From Daphnia carinata (Eukaryota; Arthropoda; Branchiopoda; Diplostraca; Daphniidae), in NCBI RefSeq assembly GCF_022539665.2, contig NC_081339.1, positions 3,776,517-3,840,516 on the forward strand: a stretch of 64,000 nt of DNA, in the 5' to 3' direction. The translations under genes and the position numbers were made by a program. A model generated the notes under the pieces. That model did not search any database, was not told the DNA's origin, and saw nothing but the letters and a program-made list of their open reading frames with translations. This document shows, in pieces, positions 36,325 to 51,510 of this stretch (its first letter is position 1; every line of letters begins with the position of its first letter).

Positions 36325-39300
36325 GTTCCAAAGCGGCAGTCGACCTTCAATCGATGGACTGGTTTTTTAGTTCTTTGTTTTGTTTGTATCAAAAGCTTCA
36401 AAAAAAAAAAAAGAGATGAGGAAATCGAAGTGAATTCAGTGGCGAGGAGCACGGGAACTCGACGGTTATTCTCACATACGAAAGGGTAAGACAAAAAAAA
36501 ACAAAAAACAAAACAAGAACCGGAGGACGACAACCGGATGAACAGGTATAGAAACATGACTCAGACTATACGATGACGGCACCAATAAAAAAAAAGAAAA
36601 GAAAAAAGAAGGTGTGTGTCTTTGTCTGTGCAATATGTCAATCAACGTTGTTTTTTTTTTTTAGGGGGATATCTAATACAAAGGGAATGTTTGCGTCATT
36701 TCCTCCGTGAGACGAATGTAGAGTCTTGCGGGATTTTCACATGGGCGGGAGTTCGAGAGAAAGCTTGAAGATGTTCGATTCGTTTAGCAATATCTCAGTG
36801 GGAGCCCTGCGATGTTAAGAAATTCTAATCCCGGTAGGAGGGCTGCCTCTCTGTCACAACATCCCCACAAAAAAAAAAACAAAAAAAACAGGCAGCTGTT
36901 CCACAATTTACATCGACAAGCTATTCAATTTTTGCTTCGATAATCAATTCCAAAGTACACGAATTCTCTCATAATATTACTGAGGGCGGGGAGCCGATTT
37001 TATAAAGAACAAAAGCTATCAGCTGCTGAATTACATTAGCGATAGCTCCTATTTTGAGTATCTTATGTAAAATAGACGCATCTTCTTTTGTTCAAGCTTT
37101 CTTTCTTTCTTTGACTGGCTGTCCACGCAGTCAGCCCGCCGTTACGTTCAAACAGGTAGTAGACGTGACTGTCAACAGCGCAACCGGTTACGATAGTGAA
37201 AGGTCACTGAGCAGTTTGTCTTTACTACACACAACGAGGGTGGTGCAATAGATCAAGGACCTTCATTTTGACAGGCCAAATCCCAACCGAAAGAGGATAA
37301 GATTGAAATCTAAAAAGAGAACAAGAATTTATGGAAAGTGTGTCTCTTACCCGAAGGCTTGTAACACGTGCAGCGATTCCGTTTGGCCGCTCTGCTGGCG
37401 CTTGACCAATCGGACGCCCGAATGGGAAACGGCCAAGAACTGGACGTCGGCGTGTTGTCGAGAACCCTGCTCGTGAACAATTGCAAACGATCAGCCAATA
37501 ATATCAGCATTAACGAAGCAACAAGAAGGACGACGAATTGAAAGAAAGAACTTACGGAAACGGGATAGAGTCGGGCGAAATAGAGCGGCCATTCTTTGGC
37601 CATCTCGACGACGTTGCGCTTGAGCGTGACTTTGTGGTGGCCGTTAGTGGCGTTCTCGGGCGTGATGCCATAATTCTCCAACATCTAGTTCCGAAAAAGG
37701 TGTGAAAACAATTGAAATTCATTTCGTTCTAATTATAACAAAGCCACCAAACAATCGATAAAATAAATAAATCAATATTTTACCTGTTGCATCTTGGCAC
37801 GATCGTCACGGTTGATCCTGAGACAGGCGTCGTTGTACGTATCCTGGACGACTTGACAAAATATCAAGTGCAATCCCAGTGGATGAACCAATGCATTTTC
37901 TGACGGCGAAAACAACTTGAAAACCAGATACAAAAAAAAAAAAAAAAAAAAATCAGTCCCATTTAAAACATTGACGAAATTTTCAAATGAAAATGTTTTT
38001 GAGTGTTTACCTCTTTGCGGACGTGGAGCGTCCAGGGCACGTTGTTGTACGTGAAAAAGGGCGCATTTAAAGGGCCGTACAGCTTGGTGTGAATGCTCTC
38101 CAACGCCCTGGCAGCCAGTTCGTCGTCGATGGATGTCTTGCGTTGTTCTTCGTGATATGGAAATGAAGCCAATAGACGCGGTTCCAGGCCGTTGGACAAC
38201 GATTGAGCGTTGGATTCCCTTTCAAATAAAAATAAACAGGTCAAGACAATGACGATAAGTTGTAAACCTATTCAATCGTTTTTACTGCATGGAATAATAA
38301 GTAGTCGGCGGAGAAGATGACCGCTGGACAGCCGTTTCGAACTGAGACGATCGAGTGTTCGATGAAGACATGTCACTACTTCGACGAGCTCTATCCACTT
38401 GATCAGCCTGGAGGGGGGGAAGGCACAGAATAAAACAAAAACAAAACAAAAAAAAAAGGGCACATTTAAAAAAACGATGGAATCGAATGGAACATAAAAA
38501 CAGCCGATCACTAACGGGAGGTCTTTGATGGACGGCTTTGATCAAGTCGGTCCTTTCGTCGCACGACACCCTACGGGTGATACGTTCCACTTCTTCGACC
38601 GTATCCCATTTTCTGCCGCTGAGCTGCTGTTGCAACATGAGACGGCGATTGTCTTCCAGCTTGCGGACACCTCCTCCAGTTTCGGAGCGATCGTTCGATT
38701 CTGATGGTCTTTCGTGGGACGGTTTCGTTGTTGCCTGATGGGCGATCGTCACCAATTCCAACTTGGCCCTCATTTCGCTGCTGATCTTCAGCTTGCCGAT
38801 ACTTCCGGGCGTCGTTTTCACGTCCCTCAACGGACGGACCGGACTGACGCTCCGCTCGCGATTTTTGAATATTGGGTTGGTCGATTCATTGACATCGTCG
38901 TCAGTTTTCACTTCCTCCGATTCCATGTCGAAAGAATCCCATTCAACACCTTCGAAAGGTTGGCCATTTTCTTGCGACTATACCAGAAAAATAAAGACGT
39001 TTGTTATGATGCATTTTAATGCAAATGAATTTACGAATTTTATGATTACTCTTCTTCGTTGATTTTGTTGCAATTTGAACTCGAGGAAACTGCCGGTGAG
39101 CGGAATGGAGGGATCGTCATCGGAACGGGCCGGAGGCCATCTCCACTTGCCGATGCGGACCGTTTTGGCCCGTCCATAAGTGTCCATCAAGTGGTGAGGG
39201 GCGTTGGGATCGCCGAAAATGGGCTCGGGCGGCAAAGGCGGCGGTGGCGGAGGAGGAGCCCCCTTGTTAAAAAAAACAAAAACAAACAAAAAAAATATAT

Positions 39301-42300
39301 ATATATACATTCAAAAATTTAAAGATGCCATGAAATGAACGATTCCTTTTATTCAGCGCTTCCTGGGCGGGGAGGAAATGAAAATGTCCGTGCAATTCAA
39401 AACATTTCTCACCTTGAAAACAGTCGGTTCGTGACTGAGGCTCAACTTGCGTGCAGAAACATAGTCGGGTGTCTTGTCAGCTTGCTGTGCACATCCCAAT
39501 GTGAAACAAAACGCAAATGTCATGCAAAGTGCAAAAAAGACAAACGGTTTAGCGTGGGAACGAAAATGGAACAAGAATGTAAACCCCGCAAACCAGACAA
39601 TACATCACACAGCCAGACGTGGCCTTTTTACCCCAGGTCAAAAAAAAACAAAACAAAAAACCAACCAACTTTGATTTGAACAAGTAAAATCAGTGGTGGT
39701 ACCTGAGTGCGCGAAAACGATTGACGCGCTTCGAGAACAGGTAGTCCCGATTCCCTACGTGATTTGGGCAAAATGGGAGCGGGCACTTGGTCACCCTGAC
39801 CACGAGAGCCGCTCCTGGCCAGCGCCGATGAAGGTCCCTCGATGCGCCAAAGATCGGAATCGTCTTGGATGTCGACTGTTCGACTGCCGCTCTGCAAATG
39901 AAAAAAAAAAAAAAAAAAAAAATACATAAAGACGTTTAAAAACATTCCCATTGCGCTACCGTTCCATGGTCACAGTCCATAACGACTTTGAAAACATTTT
40001 TAAAATTTTTATTTGTTAGATACATTTCACAACAAGCGCAATCATTTCACATTGCTCGTGTTCGTTTTGGTTGGCAGAAAGATTTCACCTGCTCGTTATC
40101 GTCATCGTGACCAGCTTCCTTCTTTGCTGGCCGCCATTTACCGTCCGGGCGAGCCTTTGACGTGGTGGAGGAGACATGCATCAAGACGGGAGACGTGGGC
40201 GAAACGGTCATAATCAGAGGAGTAGAACTAACGGTAGAAGGTGGTAGTGGATGTGGTGATGGGTGGAGTAGGGCCGGCTGGCTCATGCAAGACGGTCATT
40301 TAAGAAGAATAAAAAAAAAAAAAAAAAAAAAAAAAAACGTCCAGAAGAGGGCGGGACGTGTCCAACAGACCAAAGTGGGGGAAGGGAAACGAAAGAAAAG
40401 AGCAAATGAAGATGTTCCAGGGAAAGAGAGAAATAAAATATAAAAATAGGATGAAATTGCGTGCAAAAAAATTTAAGTCAAACGCTACAAAAGATTGGAA
40501 ATATCGTGAAAATTCTAAAAGGCTATTGAAGTTTGAATCTACTGATATCTCTTGGACGTGGCTATTCGATTTGAAAAAATTACCGTTTGGAGCAGCTGTT
40601 GGAGCGCTTGATTCTGGGCCATCAATTGCTGCTGGATCTGCATATTTTGAGCAACAGCAGATTGCAAAAATGCCCGGCTCAAGTTTTGTTGCAGGGCCGC
40701 CTGTTCCATGCCACTAGTCGGCCCGCCGCTGTTTGATGAATTCGGGGCTCCCATCGACGGAAATCCTGTTTTTCCAATGTATTTAAAAAAAAAAAAAAAA
40801 AATGAAATGAGTGAAATGTGGCGAGAAAACAAAATGTCAGTCGTTCATATGTAATTCAATTAAAATTGATGCTGTCGATTTAGTCGGAAAAAAAACAAAA
40901 AAAACAAAATAAAGTCGCAACGAACTACTGGAGTTGTTAAATGCCCGACAAAAAAATTTGTTTCGTTTCGTTTTTTTTTTTTTTTTTTTTTTTTTGTGGG
41001 CCGTTAGTGCAAGTAAAACGCTTCCCATTAAGTCATTTAAAGTCGTTGACGTTTTAATTTCTGGTCCATTTCTAAATGAAAAACGTAAGAGAAAAAAAAA
41101 AAAAAAAAGGTCGTGATGTGGTCACTGGAACGGATGTTTCTTTTTTCATCATTTTCGAGATTTTCTAGTTGGCTATTTTTCTTTTGTTTTGCCCTCTCTA
41201 TAATTTTTAGCCCAATGTTCTTTTTTTTTTTTTTTTTTCTTTCATAGCTTTTTTTTTTTACCTGACGGCATTTGAAAGAAAGGTAGAGGACTACTGGTGG
41301 TGTAGGGGAAAGAGAAAGGCTGCACAGACGCGCTCTGTTGTTGCTGGACCGAGGCCATCTCGTTGTAGAATTTGAGTCCGGGATCCGGCAAGGGGAAAGG
41401 AGCGTACGCTGGATCACATACAAGACAAAAGAAAAAAGAGAGAAACAAAAAGGACAGTTTGCAAGAAGGAGATCAGTACACTGATCCTTTTGTTGGCTGG
41501 TTTGTACAATCGTCGTTCAAAATGCACATTCTACGTTAACTCGTTATTTGATTCAAACGGCTAAATACGTGCGTTAGTACTGCGCCTATTAATTTCAAAG
41601 GCCCAGCGTTGCCAAATTTTGTTTAATCTGTTCCTACCTCCAAAGAATCCGGGCATCAATAATGGCGAGGGTGACATGAGACCGAGCGATTGCTGCGGAG
41701 TGCCGATGTTGATGCCAATCGGCTGGAAGGCCGGTTCGCGAGACGGACTCGTGTAATTTTGTCCGGGATCCTTCAAACCTTTGCCACCGCCGCGAATGGC
41801 TGCGGCCAATGAAATCACGTCATCGGCTCCGTTCAGATCTTCGTCCGGTCGGATGTCCGCGATGATGCTATCGACGAAATCATCGACAGGCTCGTTCCGT
41901 TTTACCCGGCCTCCTTTAATGGAAGCGGCCAGAGATCGGGCGTCGGAGAACTCGTCGATGTTTCCATCCAGGATGGGCATGAACAAATCATCCAAATACT
42001 GATCCACGTTTGATGATTGCGACGGAGCACGAACTCGAATGTGAGAAGCTGCAACAAAGAAAAAATGTAATCAAACTTTGATTTAATGGTCTCTGCTTTT
42101 AAATTTGCGAAAGAAACTTACTGAGCGAAACCGTTTCACTTGTATCAGACATGGCCGAAGATTTGGCCAAGTGTTCTTTCGATTCGGAGGCGTTACGGGT
42201 CTCGATGTAGGCCCTCGAACTGTGGACGGCCCCCTTGCCCTTTTTGCCGTTAGCTTGTGGTGGTGGGGCTTTGATGAAACGGCCATTATTTCGGCCGTTG

Positions 42301-43135
42301 TAATACTCTTCCGTCTTGGCGGGTTGGCGACAATTGTCCAGGTCAGAGCCATTGTCCTCTCCAGTATCAGAATCTCCTCCATCCGTCCGTTCGTCTGCAT
42401 GTCGTCCGCCTTTTCTCTTAGACGGCGTGTGGCCGTTAGATCTAGATTTTTTTATCATAAAGAGGCAATTCAAAAAATGAAATTCGTTTTTGTTTTGTTT
42501 TGTTTTTTTAAATCTTGTTTACCTGGAACTGGACGACTTCTTTCGTCTTGGCTTCTCGTCCGGCTCGGACGAGTCGCTATCTGTGGCCCTAACTCCGGCT
42601 TTCAGATTCTGTTGGCTAAAATATCTAAAAAAAACACATTGAATGAATGAATTTTAACTGATCTTATTACGTTCTCGTGTTCCACCTATTTGTTTGGGAT
42701 TGAATCAAATTGCTACGTCACGTTACCTGCTATTGAGAGCGCTGCTGCTGAGTCCCAGTTTACTCCACTCAGCTTCACCGCCAGCTGTAGCTGGTCTCGG
42801 ATGATGTCCACCAGCACTGAAAGATGATTCACAAAAAGAACCAAATTTCAATTAGTTTATCAAAACTGGATACGTTTCCTACGAAATCTCACCTGTGACG
42901 ATGGCTCTCCGAGCGTTGGACCAGCAAACTCTTGTTGCTTGCCTTGAGCTTGTCCATTGAGCGGTATCTGTCGTTGAGTCTGCTGCGTGACAAGCCCATT
43001 TTACTTGTCAACTCAGCCTCGTTACCCGATTCCTAGATATAAAAACGAATACATTAGACAATGCCATCATCTAATAAATTGAAAATTTTCCCCCGAGAAT
43101 TCTACGAATTTTGGTTAGAAGACGTGCATGCAAAT

Positions 43136-43166
<31 letters not shown>

Positions 43167-46100
43167 GAATGAGAACGTAGAAACGTGTGGCAAGCGAATA
43201 GCTGGAAAAGCGGCTTAGATTGTTTAAAAATTGCATCAATTTTTATACGGCGATGTGACGAAGGGATTTTCGTTTAAAAAATGTTCTCATTTTTTGATTA
43301 GTCGACAAGACTCACAACGTGGAGAAGGTTATCCAAACTGCGACTCATTTTGGCCTGGGAGCGGTTCTGTTCGCTCTTGAAGAAACGCTTGCCACCGATG
43401 ATGGCGCCCGAACTGCGCCGGCCGGGCTCATCGCGGTGCACGGCGTACGACGAGTGCGCAGCATGTCTCTTTGAGTTCCGTTGCTGCTAGTTGGTTGGGC
43501 GGGCGCAGATGAAGAAATGCGGGCAAATAGGGAGGGACGACAAGAACAAGCCGTGTGTTATTTTGATTTTGTGACAGACACAAAAGAAGAAACGGAAAGC
43601 TTTTTCATATTATACTGGACAAATAAATAATTCGTGGTAAGTCGTAATGCGTGAAGCGTCTCGTCATTTTTTTGTGTTAGGTTCGGGAAGAGAAAAAAAA
43701 AAAAAAAACGTGCAATGAAAGGACGGATGACAGGAAAAAATGGCGGTATGTAAATTAGGATGGAAAAGGGTTAAAATTTTCAGTAGATCATTCAACGTCT
43801 ACGTAACGTCAACACATCACAGGTAGGGTCACACTAATTGGTAGTTATTTAATTTGGATTAATTATATTAAAAAAAAAAAAAGATCGTTCCAGACAAACG
43901 TGCCAAACTTACCCCATTTCGAGAAGGTGACATTCCATTGGGCGTGCGGGATTGTCCGTGAGAATAAGGCGGTTCGTTCTCGTTCCTGGAATTGAGGAAA
44001 TGTCCACCTTTGTGGATGGGGAAGGCCGGCGGTGTTTCCAGCTCAGCCACAACGTCCAGCACGAAATCCTGGCCGTTGAGATCGAAAAACTCGTCGTCTT
44101 GAGCCATGCTGACCGTCCAGCCCTCTGCCTCGCTGCCTTCTAAACCTCTGGCTCGCATCAGCAGCGAAGCTACACTCTCAGCTGTTGACCAAGACTCGAC
44201 ACCTGCATGTCGACTCTCATCTATGTCCGAAATTTAATTAACCACCGAAAAGTTAGTTTCTCCCTCCTTGATGAACCGTAATTATTGATATTGCAGTGCC
44301 GTAATGAATACCGTCAGGATAGCGGGCTTCCAGGGCCATGTTGACGCATTTGCGGTTGGCCTTCCATTCCATCACCGTTGGCGGATAAGCTCGGGCCAGT
44401 GCGGGGTTCATCGCATAAGAGTGCATTAATTTCTGCTGGCAGATGGCCCGATATCCATCGTAAGCATGATCGGACACGTACCTTTAAATTTCTCAATAAA
44501 ATTAAAAGCTTCTTTCAACAAGACGCAATGCAATTTATAAATACTTGAGCAGGTATTTGTAGAGGACGGGCGATGGGGGAAAGGCGGAGAGACAATTGGC
44601 CATGAGGTTCCAGCAGCGCGCGACGGCCTGAGGGTCCTCGTTTCGCCAAGTTTGGTTGCAAATTTGGCAATAGATCTCGTCGCGCAACTGTTCGCGGACG
44701 ATGCCTTTGTGGACGATGTAATTGCCCAGCGCCATTTCGCGTTTCCACTGGGCTTGGTCGCCACTGATTGTACCGCCTCTCGGCCCGTTGGCGAAACGCA
44801 AAATCAGCTTGAAAATGGCCAGCGAATCGGCAACGTCGGCCTCGGAGTTTTTGGGCAATAAAGGCGTTTGAATAGGTTCTTTTTTTGATCCCCATAAATG
44901 AGACTGAAATCATGTGGGTAAAATAATAAAACGGTAATGAAATTTAAAAAAAAAAACAAAAAAAAAAAACGTTTAAATAACAAATGAAATGGAACCTTAA
45001 AGTAAATGCTGGTAAATTTGGTAAACGCGTGATGGTCCAAATCGGATGGCAATTCGCGTTCGCGGTCCGTGGACGGAACGGCGCCCACAACTTTGACGAC
45101 GTTACGCTCAGAGTGCATAGGCTGCCAATCGTCCAATTTGCTGTAGATAAACGCCAATTCGGCCGGGATTTCCAAATGGTTGAATCCAGCAATCGCCTTG
45201 GCGTCGCGTTCCAAATCGTTGGCGATGGAACGAGGATTTTGTTGCGGCTGAATTTGTTGGCTGTGCTGATTTTGCTGCTGTTGTTTGACGCTCAATTCAC
45301 GAGCTGTCACGCGCTCCGCTTCTCGTCGTTGAAGCTCTTCTCTCAATTCCTTGTAGAGTCTTCGCTGGCGGGTCGCCCGGAAATGAGCCTGGGCGCGGAC
45401 AACTCCGCGACGGATCGTGTTGAAACGTTTGCGGGCCTGGTGGCGACGGACCCACGCCTGGATCACCACGGCACTTCGTCGTTGAGACAAGAACTGTTTC
45501 CTCATCTGGTACGTCCGTACAGCCCGCTGGATCTTGACGGCGGCATCGCGCATGTGATCCAACCGTTTGCGTTCCATTTGCTGTTCGACAGCTTCGCGCA
45601 TAAACACTTTGCTGGTGCCCAGCTGGAACTGATCACTCTGGGCGTGTCTGTCCAGCAAAAGGCGGCAGACGTCAGGGCCGGGCGGATTTTGAGTCCTGGC
45701 CAAATTACGTCGCTCCCTCCTGGTCAACAAGCAGCGATAGCGTTCGATGAAATGGTTGAATTTCATGCGGACCGGATAGCCCGTTTTGCGGATGCGGATC
45801 GTCTCCAGCATTCCGGTGTAGCGCAACTGTTCTAGCACGACGGGCAGGTCAAAGCTCATCGGCAATTTTTCCCTGTTGGGCTTCAAGCAGCGCACAAACC
45901 ACGGATTGCACCTGCCATCAAATAAGAATTTTTTAAAATGTTTGAAATGTTTGAAATGATTGAAAAAAAAAAAAAAATCTTGAGTTTATACTTGGACATG
46001 GATTCCAGCAAAGCTTGGAGCGAGTCGTGGAAACGGGCAGCAACCGTGGCCGTCCTAGGTTTCATGGTGACAAATCGTCCATCGCCACGGTTAAGTACCT

Positions 46101-49100
46101 TGCTCGATTCGTGGCTTTTTTTCATTTCCTGGAACATCCTGGATAGCATCTGAGAATCACAAATCGTTTAAATGAACAACCGTCACCAAGTCCTGGGTTA
46201 AAAAAAATTAATAATCATCACCTGAATGCGACTGCTGATTAGCAAATCGACGACGTCAGGTCGTAGAGTGTCACGGTTCTTGTCCAAAAAGCCATCGGCA
46301 TTATACCAGACCTGGAACAAAGTGATTGGCATTTTCTTTCATCCCCATTTTTAGAAATGAGGAAAACCATAAACAGCCTTACCAAACCTGTCCGGCGTAG
46401 TGTTTGATGCCGAATTCCATGGAGGACATTCTCGGCCGGAAGTAGAGCTCGTTGAGAGCGTGATTGTAGTGGCACTTTTCGAGGAAAGAGCCGTCGGTCG
46501 CCTTGGGAAAGTTGGATTCGTCGTCCAACAGATGCAAAACGCCAATGGGTTTCTTGGCGATCAGATTAATCACGGGTTGATTATCCTTTTGTGTTCCACG
46601 CCAAAGAGAAAACGTCAGTCAATGTGCGAAAACAGACAGACAAATGACACACAACGCCATCTTTCACTTCCTTACGGTGAAAGTGATGGTCTGCCACTCG
46701 ATTCGTTCCTTGGCGTACTCTTGCTGTTCCAGCTTGAAAATATGCTTGTTGAAGTAGAACTGCAAGTTCTCGTTGGCGTAGTTGATGCACAGCTGCTCGA
46801 AACTGTTTTCCTGCGCGTTCCAACATCAATCAAATCACATTCCAAATCAAGTAGCAATTGAAAAAAGAAAAAAAAAAAAAAAAAAAAAGAGAAAACTTAC
46901 GGGGAAATCTTCGAAGCCGAAGATATCAAGGATGTTGATAGACGTAGATCTCTCGCCCTTGTTTACGATCGAATTGACGCGATTCACCAGCCATCCGAAG
47001 AGCGAACTGCGAGTACACACAACACACACAAGTTGAATTCCACGGTTTCATGAACGGCCTCATTGCGTGGAACGGTCCAATTAAAAATAGTGTGCCTGTC
47101 GTCATACCTGTAGAGAGCTTTCGCAATGGCATCTCGAGCATCAAGGGCTTGATCAATATTCAAAGGTGTGTGAAGTTTCTCGTTGCGGGCCTCCTGTTCC
47201 AGCCGAATGTGTTTTCCGACGCACACGTGCGATTCCAACGGACATAAATCAAAGAGAAAAAGAGAGGAGGGTACAATCACGTGTACAGGTGAAAACTATA
47301 AGAGAAAGTTCGATGCGATAGAGATGCGGGGGGGGGGGGGGCTTATCAAATCAAAGTCACACGTACGGTGGTTTTGGTGGTGAGAGCGGCGACAATGCCG
47401 TCCGTGCGCAGCTGGAGCAGATGGCTCACCCAACGGACCTCGGCGTCCGAGCCCATCTCCACGCCTTCTTGGCCGTGCTTCAACGCCTTGCGGTGGAAAA
47501 AGACGTTACCCAGATGGAGGACTGTTTCACGTTCCACACGAACAGTATCATAAAGATTTGAAAATAATAATAATAAAAAGAAAAAAAGATGATCAGATTT
47601 TAGACGACGTTCATCCGCTTAGGTGCGGGAATAATAAAAATGAGACAGCCCGGGTTCGTGACGAACAGAATTTGTGCCACTGACAAAAATTCCAGGGTTA
47701 GGACGAGACAAAAAAAAAAAAAAAAAAAAAAACACACAACAATACCGGAAGCCAAAATCCTGAAGATAACGTCCTGTTCTTCAGCGTTGAAGCCGAGAAT
47801 TTGCATAGCCGACAAAAGCGTCTTGAAATCTTGACCGTCGTGCTTCGTAGCGCTCTCGCAATGGCCTCCCTAAAAAAGCGTTCCACATTTTATTTTTAGA
47901 AACATTCTTTTCACGAAGAAAAATAAATAAATAAATAAATAAATAAATAAAGGCAAAACAGGAAACAATAACTGCAAAGTAATTTTGGCCATGATGACTC
48001 GAAAACTCTACTTATAACGGTGGTCGGTTGTTGTTGTTGTTGTTCAACCCGTTTGTTTCTCATTTCTCAGAAAACGACTTGGAAAAAGAAATGGAATTTC
48101 TCAAGTGGTTTTTCGCTGTTGACTTTGATGCGCTTGCTCCACTTTTCGTGCCCTCCCCCCCCCCCCCCCTTTTTTTTTTTTTTTTTGCCTACCTGGTTCA
48201 AGTAGAAATAGTTGTCGGCCGCCGTGAGACCATAGCGCTCCTTCTCTTCTGGGCGGAGGCCCTTGAGCATCTCGTAAAAAACATGGTAGTTGCGCTCGTC
48301 GGCCGCGTGAGTCACGATCCGCGACTTCTCCAGCAGGTATTCGGTGATCTTGGCACCGGCTATCGCTCCACTACATCACGAAAAGAAAAAGAAAAAAACA
48401 ATCGATTAGTTTCCCTCCTTTTTTTTTTTTTTTTTTTTTTATCAAGACATTACAAATTTTTATGCAAATTTTATGCAAAAGAACGGTTTAGACTTACTTT
48501 CTAAAAAAGATTTGCGTGTATTTTCCGAAGCGCGACGAGTTGTCGTTGCGGACGGTTGTGGCGTTGCCGAAACTCTCCAAGAGCGGCGAAGCCTCCAAGA
48601 TTTGTTCGGTAACCAGCGAGGATGAAGACCTGGACGATCCGGCCGGCGATTTATTGTTGACAGCGGCCAGGTACTGCATTATCAGTTTGGTGGCCTCCGT
48701 CTTGCCAGCGCCGCTCTCTCCGCTGATGATGACCACCTGCGGCTCACCGCCCGGTACATCGCGGCTGACCATGCGCTCATACGCCGCCGAGCCGATGGCG
48801 AACAGGTGCCTGATGAAAGAAGACATGAATTTTTTTTTTTTTTTTTTTTATCTTTAAAATGTAACTAAGCATGGCAACCCGCGTTCTCATTATCGGCCGA
48901 CATTGAAGCCTTGTCTTTCACGGGTGGGGTTTATGTGTCAAATAACCGGTTTCATTTGTTTTTTGTTGTTTTTTCATAGAGCGAAGACATACAAGCAAAA
49001 ATTGTGCTAGTCGACCTCGACTGTCGAGATAATGCAATTCGGGCAACGGTTGCGCGGTTTTTTTTTACAAATACGGGTTTTGATATTTGTTACGCTTACT

Positions 49101-49472
49101 GTTCTGTTTGATATTTTTCCCCTTCAAGTCCCGTCAGATTTTTTTTTTTTTTTTTTGACGGAATGTGGTCAGCCATTCATTGAAACGTAAGTTAACAACA
49201 GCCGACAGCTGAGGAAAGTAACAATACCACACACCATGTTTTTTTTTTTTTTGTTTGTTTTTTTTTTTAAACCAATAAAGATTTTTAAAGGAAAACTTAC
49301 GGTGGTAAAGTGCCGAGTATTTGGTGCTCGTATTTCTTCACCATGTCCAGGCCGTAGATGTCGAACATTTTGTACGGGTTGACCGACACCAGAATATTTC
49401 CGGTGTAAGTCTGTCCGCAATCGAATAACACAAAAGATTAGAAACTGCATTTCAATTCATTTAAAAGAAGCA

Positions 49473-49510
<38 letters not shown>

Positions 49511-50159
49511 GGACAGAAGATTTTATCTCTCACTTACGTAAATGCTTTGTGCGTCGTAACGGACTTTGAGGTTCCAGAGTAGTGAGGCTTCATTCAAATC
49601 ACTTTTTTTGCAAGGTAAAAAAAAAAAAAGAAACGATAGCGAATTCAAAAAAGAAAAAAAAAACAAAACAGATTGCTATATCGAACAAAAACGGTATTAA
49701 GATATTAGTATAATGTACTTACGAAATGGAAATCATGTCCTCGACACCGCCCTCGCCCAGATCTTCTCGTCTCCTGAGACTGCTCAAGTTGGTCAGCGTA
49801 AACGTCTGCGGCTGCAATAAAAAAGAGAGAGAGAGACGTTTAAATAATGAAGCATCAATAGAAATCAGATGAAGCAATAGCCCATTCGTTGTCATCAGCT
49901 CAATTGTGAACACATTTTTTTTTAATGCCTATTTAGCAGTCGATAATTTAAAAGGTACACAAAGAAAAAGAAAAAGAAAAAAAGAGAAGAAAACCACCGA
50001 GATATTAACAATCAAATTAACGAGCAGAACCACAAGGAAAAGAAATAAACATGCGCGGTTTTCACGGTTACTGAAATATCGATTCGAATTGAACAAAACT
50101 CATTCAATTTTTTTTGGCCGCTCTACGTGCAAAAGGCCGGATACTTTGAAACGAGTTTT

Positions 50160-50191
<32 letters not shown>

Positions 50192-51476
50192 ACAACTCAC
50201 TTACAAATCGAGTTGTGGCATTTCGTTGTATCGCCCATTTCATCGGAGGCCAGCCAAGAAAAAAAAACAAAAAACAAAAAACAAATTCGAACTGGTCCAT
50301 TAAAACTGGATAGATTTACGGATCGAACATCAATACTCTTATCCTTTTTTCACTGGTTGCGTTTCGATTCACAGGCTCTTGGGAAATCAGAAAAAGAAGA
50401 TTGACCTGGTTCTTAACACACAGGTGCCCTTTTAGTTGGAGCTAGCAAAACGCGCAGGTTATCCAGTTGGATTAATCGAATGAAAATAGAAATATTCAAT
50501 TGGGCAATATCGACAGACTATGTCATGCCCATAACTAAAAACAAATTTAAAAAAAAAAAAAAGATAGAAAAGAAAATTGTTTCTGTATGAAAGAGATCAC
50601 ACGCCGAGAGATGCGTCCGTCTATCAAAGAGAAGAAAAATAAAGAATTGCCGGCGTGAGTTCCACACTAAGCAATTTCGATTTTTTTTTTTTTTTAAACC
50701 CCTGCTGTGAAATTTATAAATGACATGAAAAGACTTATCCTTCCCACATTCCAACTGTTTTGTTATGGTTGCGGTCAGGGCAGTCTCGGCCAACGGGTGG
50801 GGCAATAAAAAATACTAAAGTTAATACTCCAAACAGCTCGTTACAGTGCGAACGCGACTGGTTGCTGCGATGCCGTGAAACATTTTCAAACGAGGCGAAA
50901 TGGAGCGTGACCCCGTTTCGTTTTTGTTTTTTTTTTAACGTTCGTTCTCTCTTCATCTTCCAGCAAACGCGTACGCACATCAACAGACACATGCACCTTC
51001 CAAATAAAAAAAAAAAAGTTGTATGACTCGAAAAGAACAGTTCTCCTAGTGTGCGACATGTATGGAATATTTAATCGGGACCTTTCGTCAGCATTTCGAC
51101 CTCCCCAAACATGGAACGCGTTTTCTTGGCTTCGGAGATTTGGGCTACTAGAAAACGTTTTCTTTTTCGCCCAGCAAAACAAAACAAAAAACAAAAAAAA
51201 AATCGGTGACACTGCTTCGCATTGAAATTGAAAAGTAGACGGCCTTCAACAGGTAAAAGAGTTAAAACTCGATCGCTGTTTTTTCTCGCACCATTTTTAA
51301 AATCAATTGCGATTCTTGGTAAAACAACAAAACAAAACAAAACAAAACGAAAAACAATTCCTTCGGCAAGGCAAAGACAAACGGCCGACTGCGCAAAAAT
51401 AGAATTTGATAACGCCGAAAACATTGTTTCTTTTGTCCGGTTCGTGTGGAGGAATGAGGAGGGAGGAGGACGAAAG

Positions 51477-51510
<34 letters not shown>

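Noticed and set aside
44984-45835. Plus-strand 283-codon open frame
   Set aside because: It lies exactly antisense to the motor/IQ exon of myosin-XV, whose minus-strand frame has clear domain matches.
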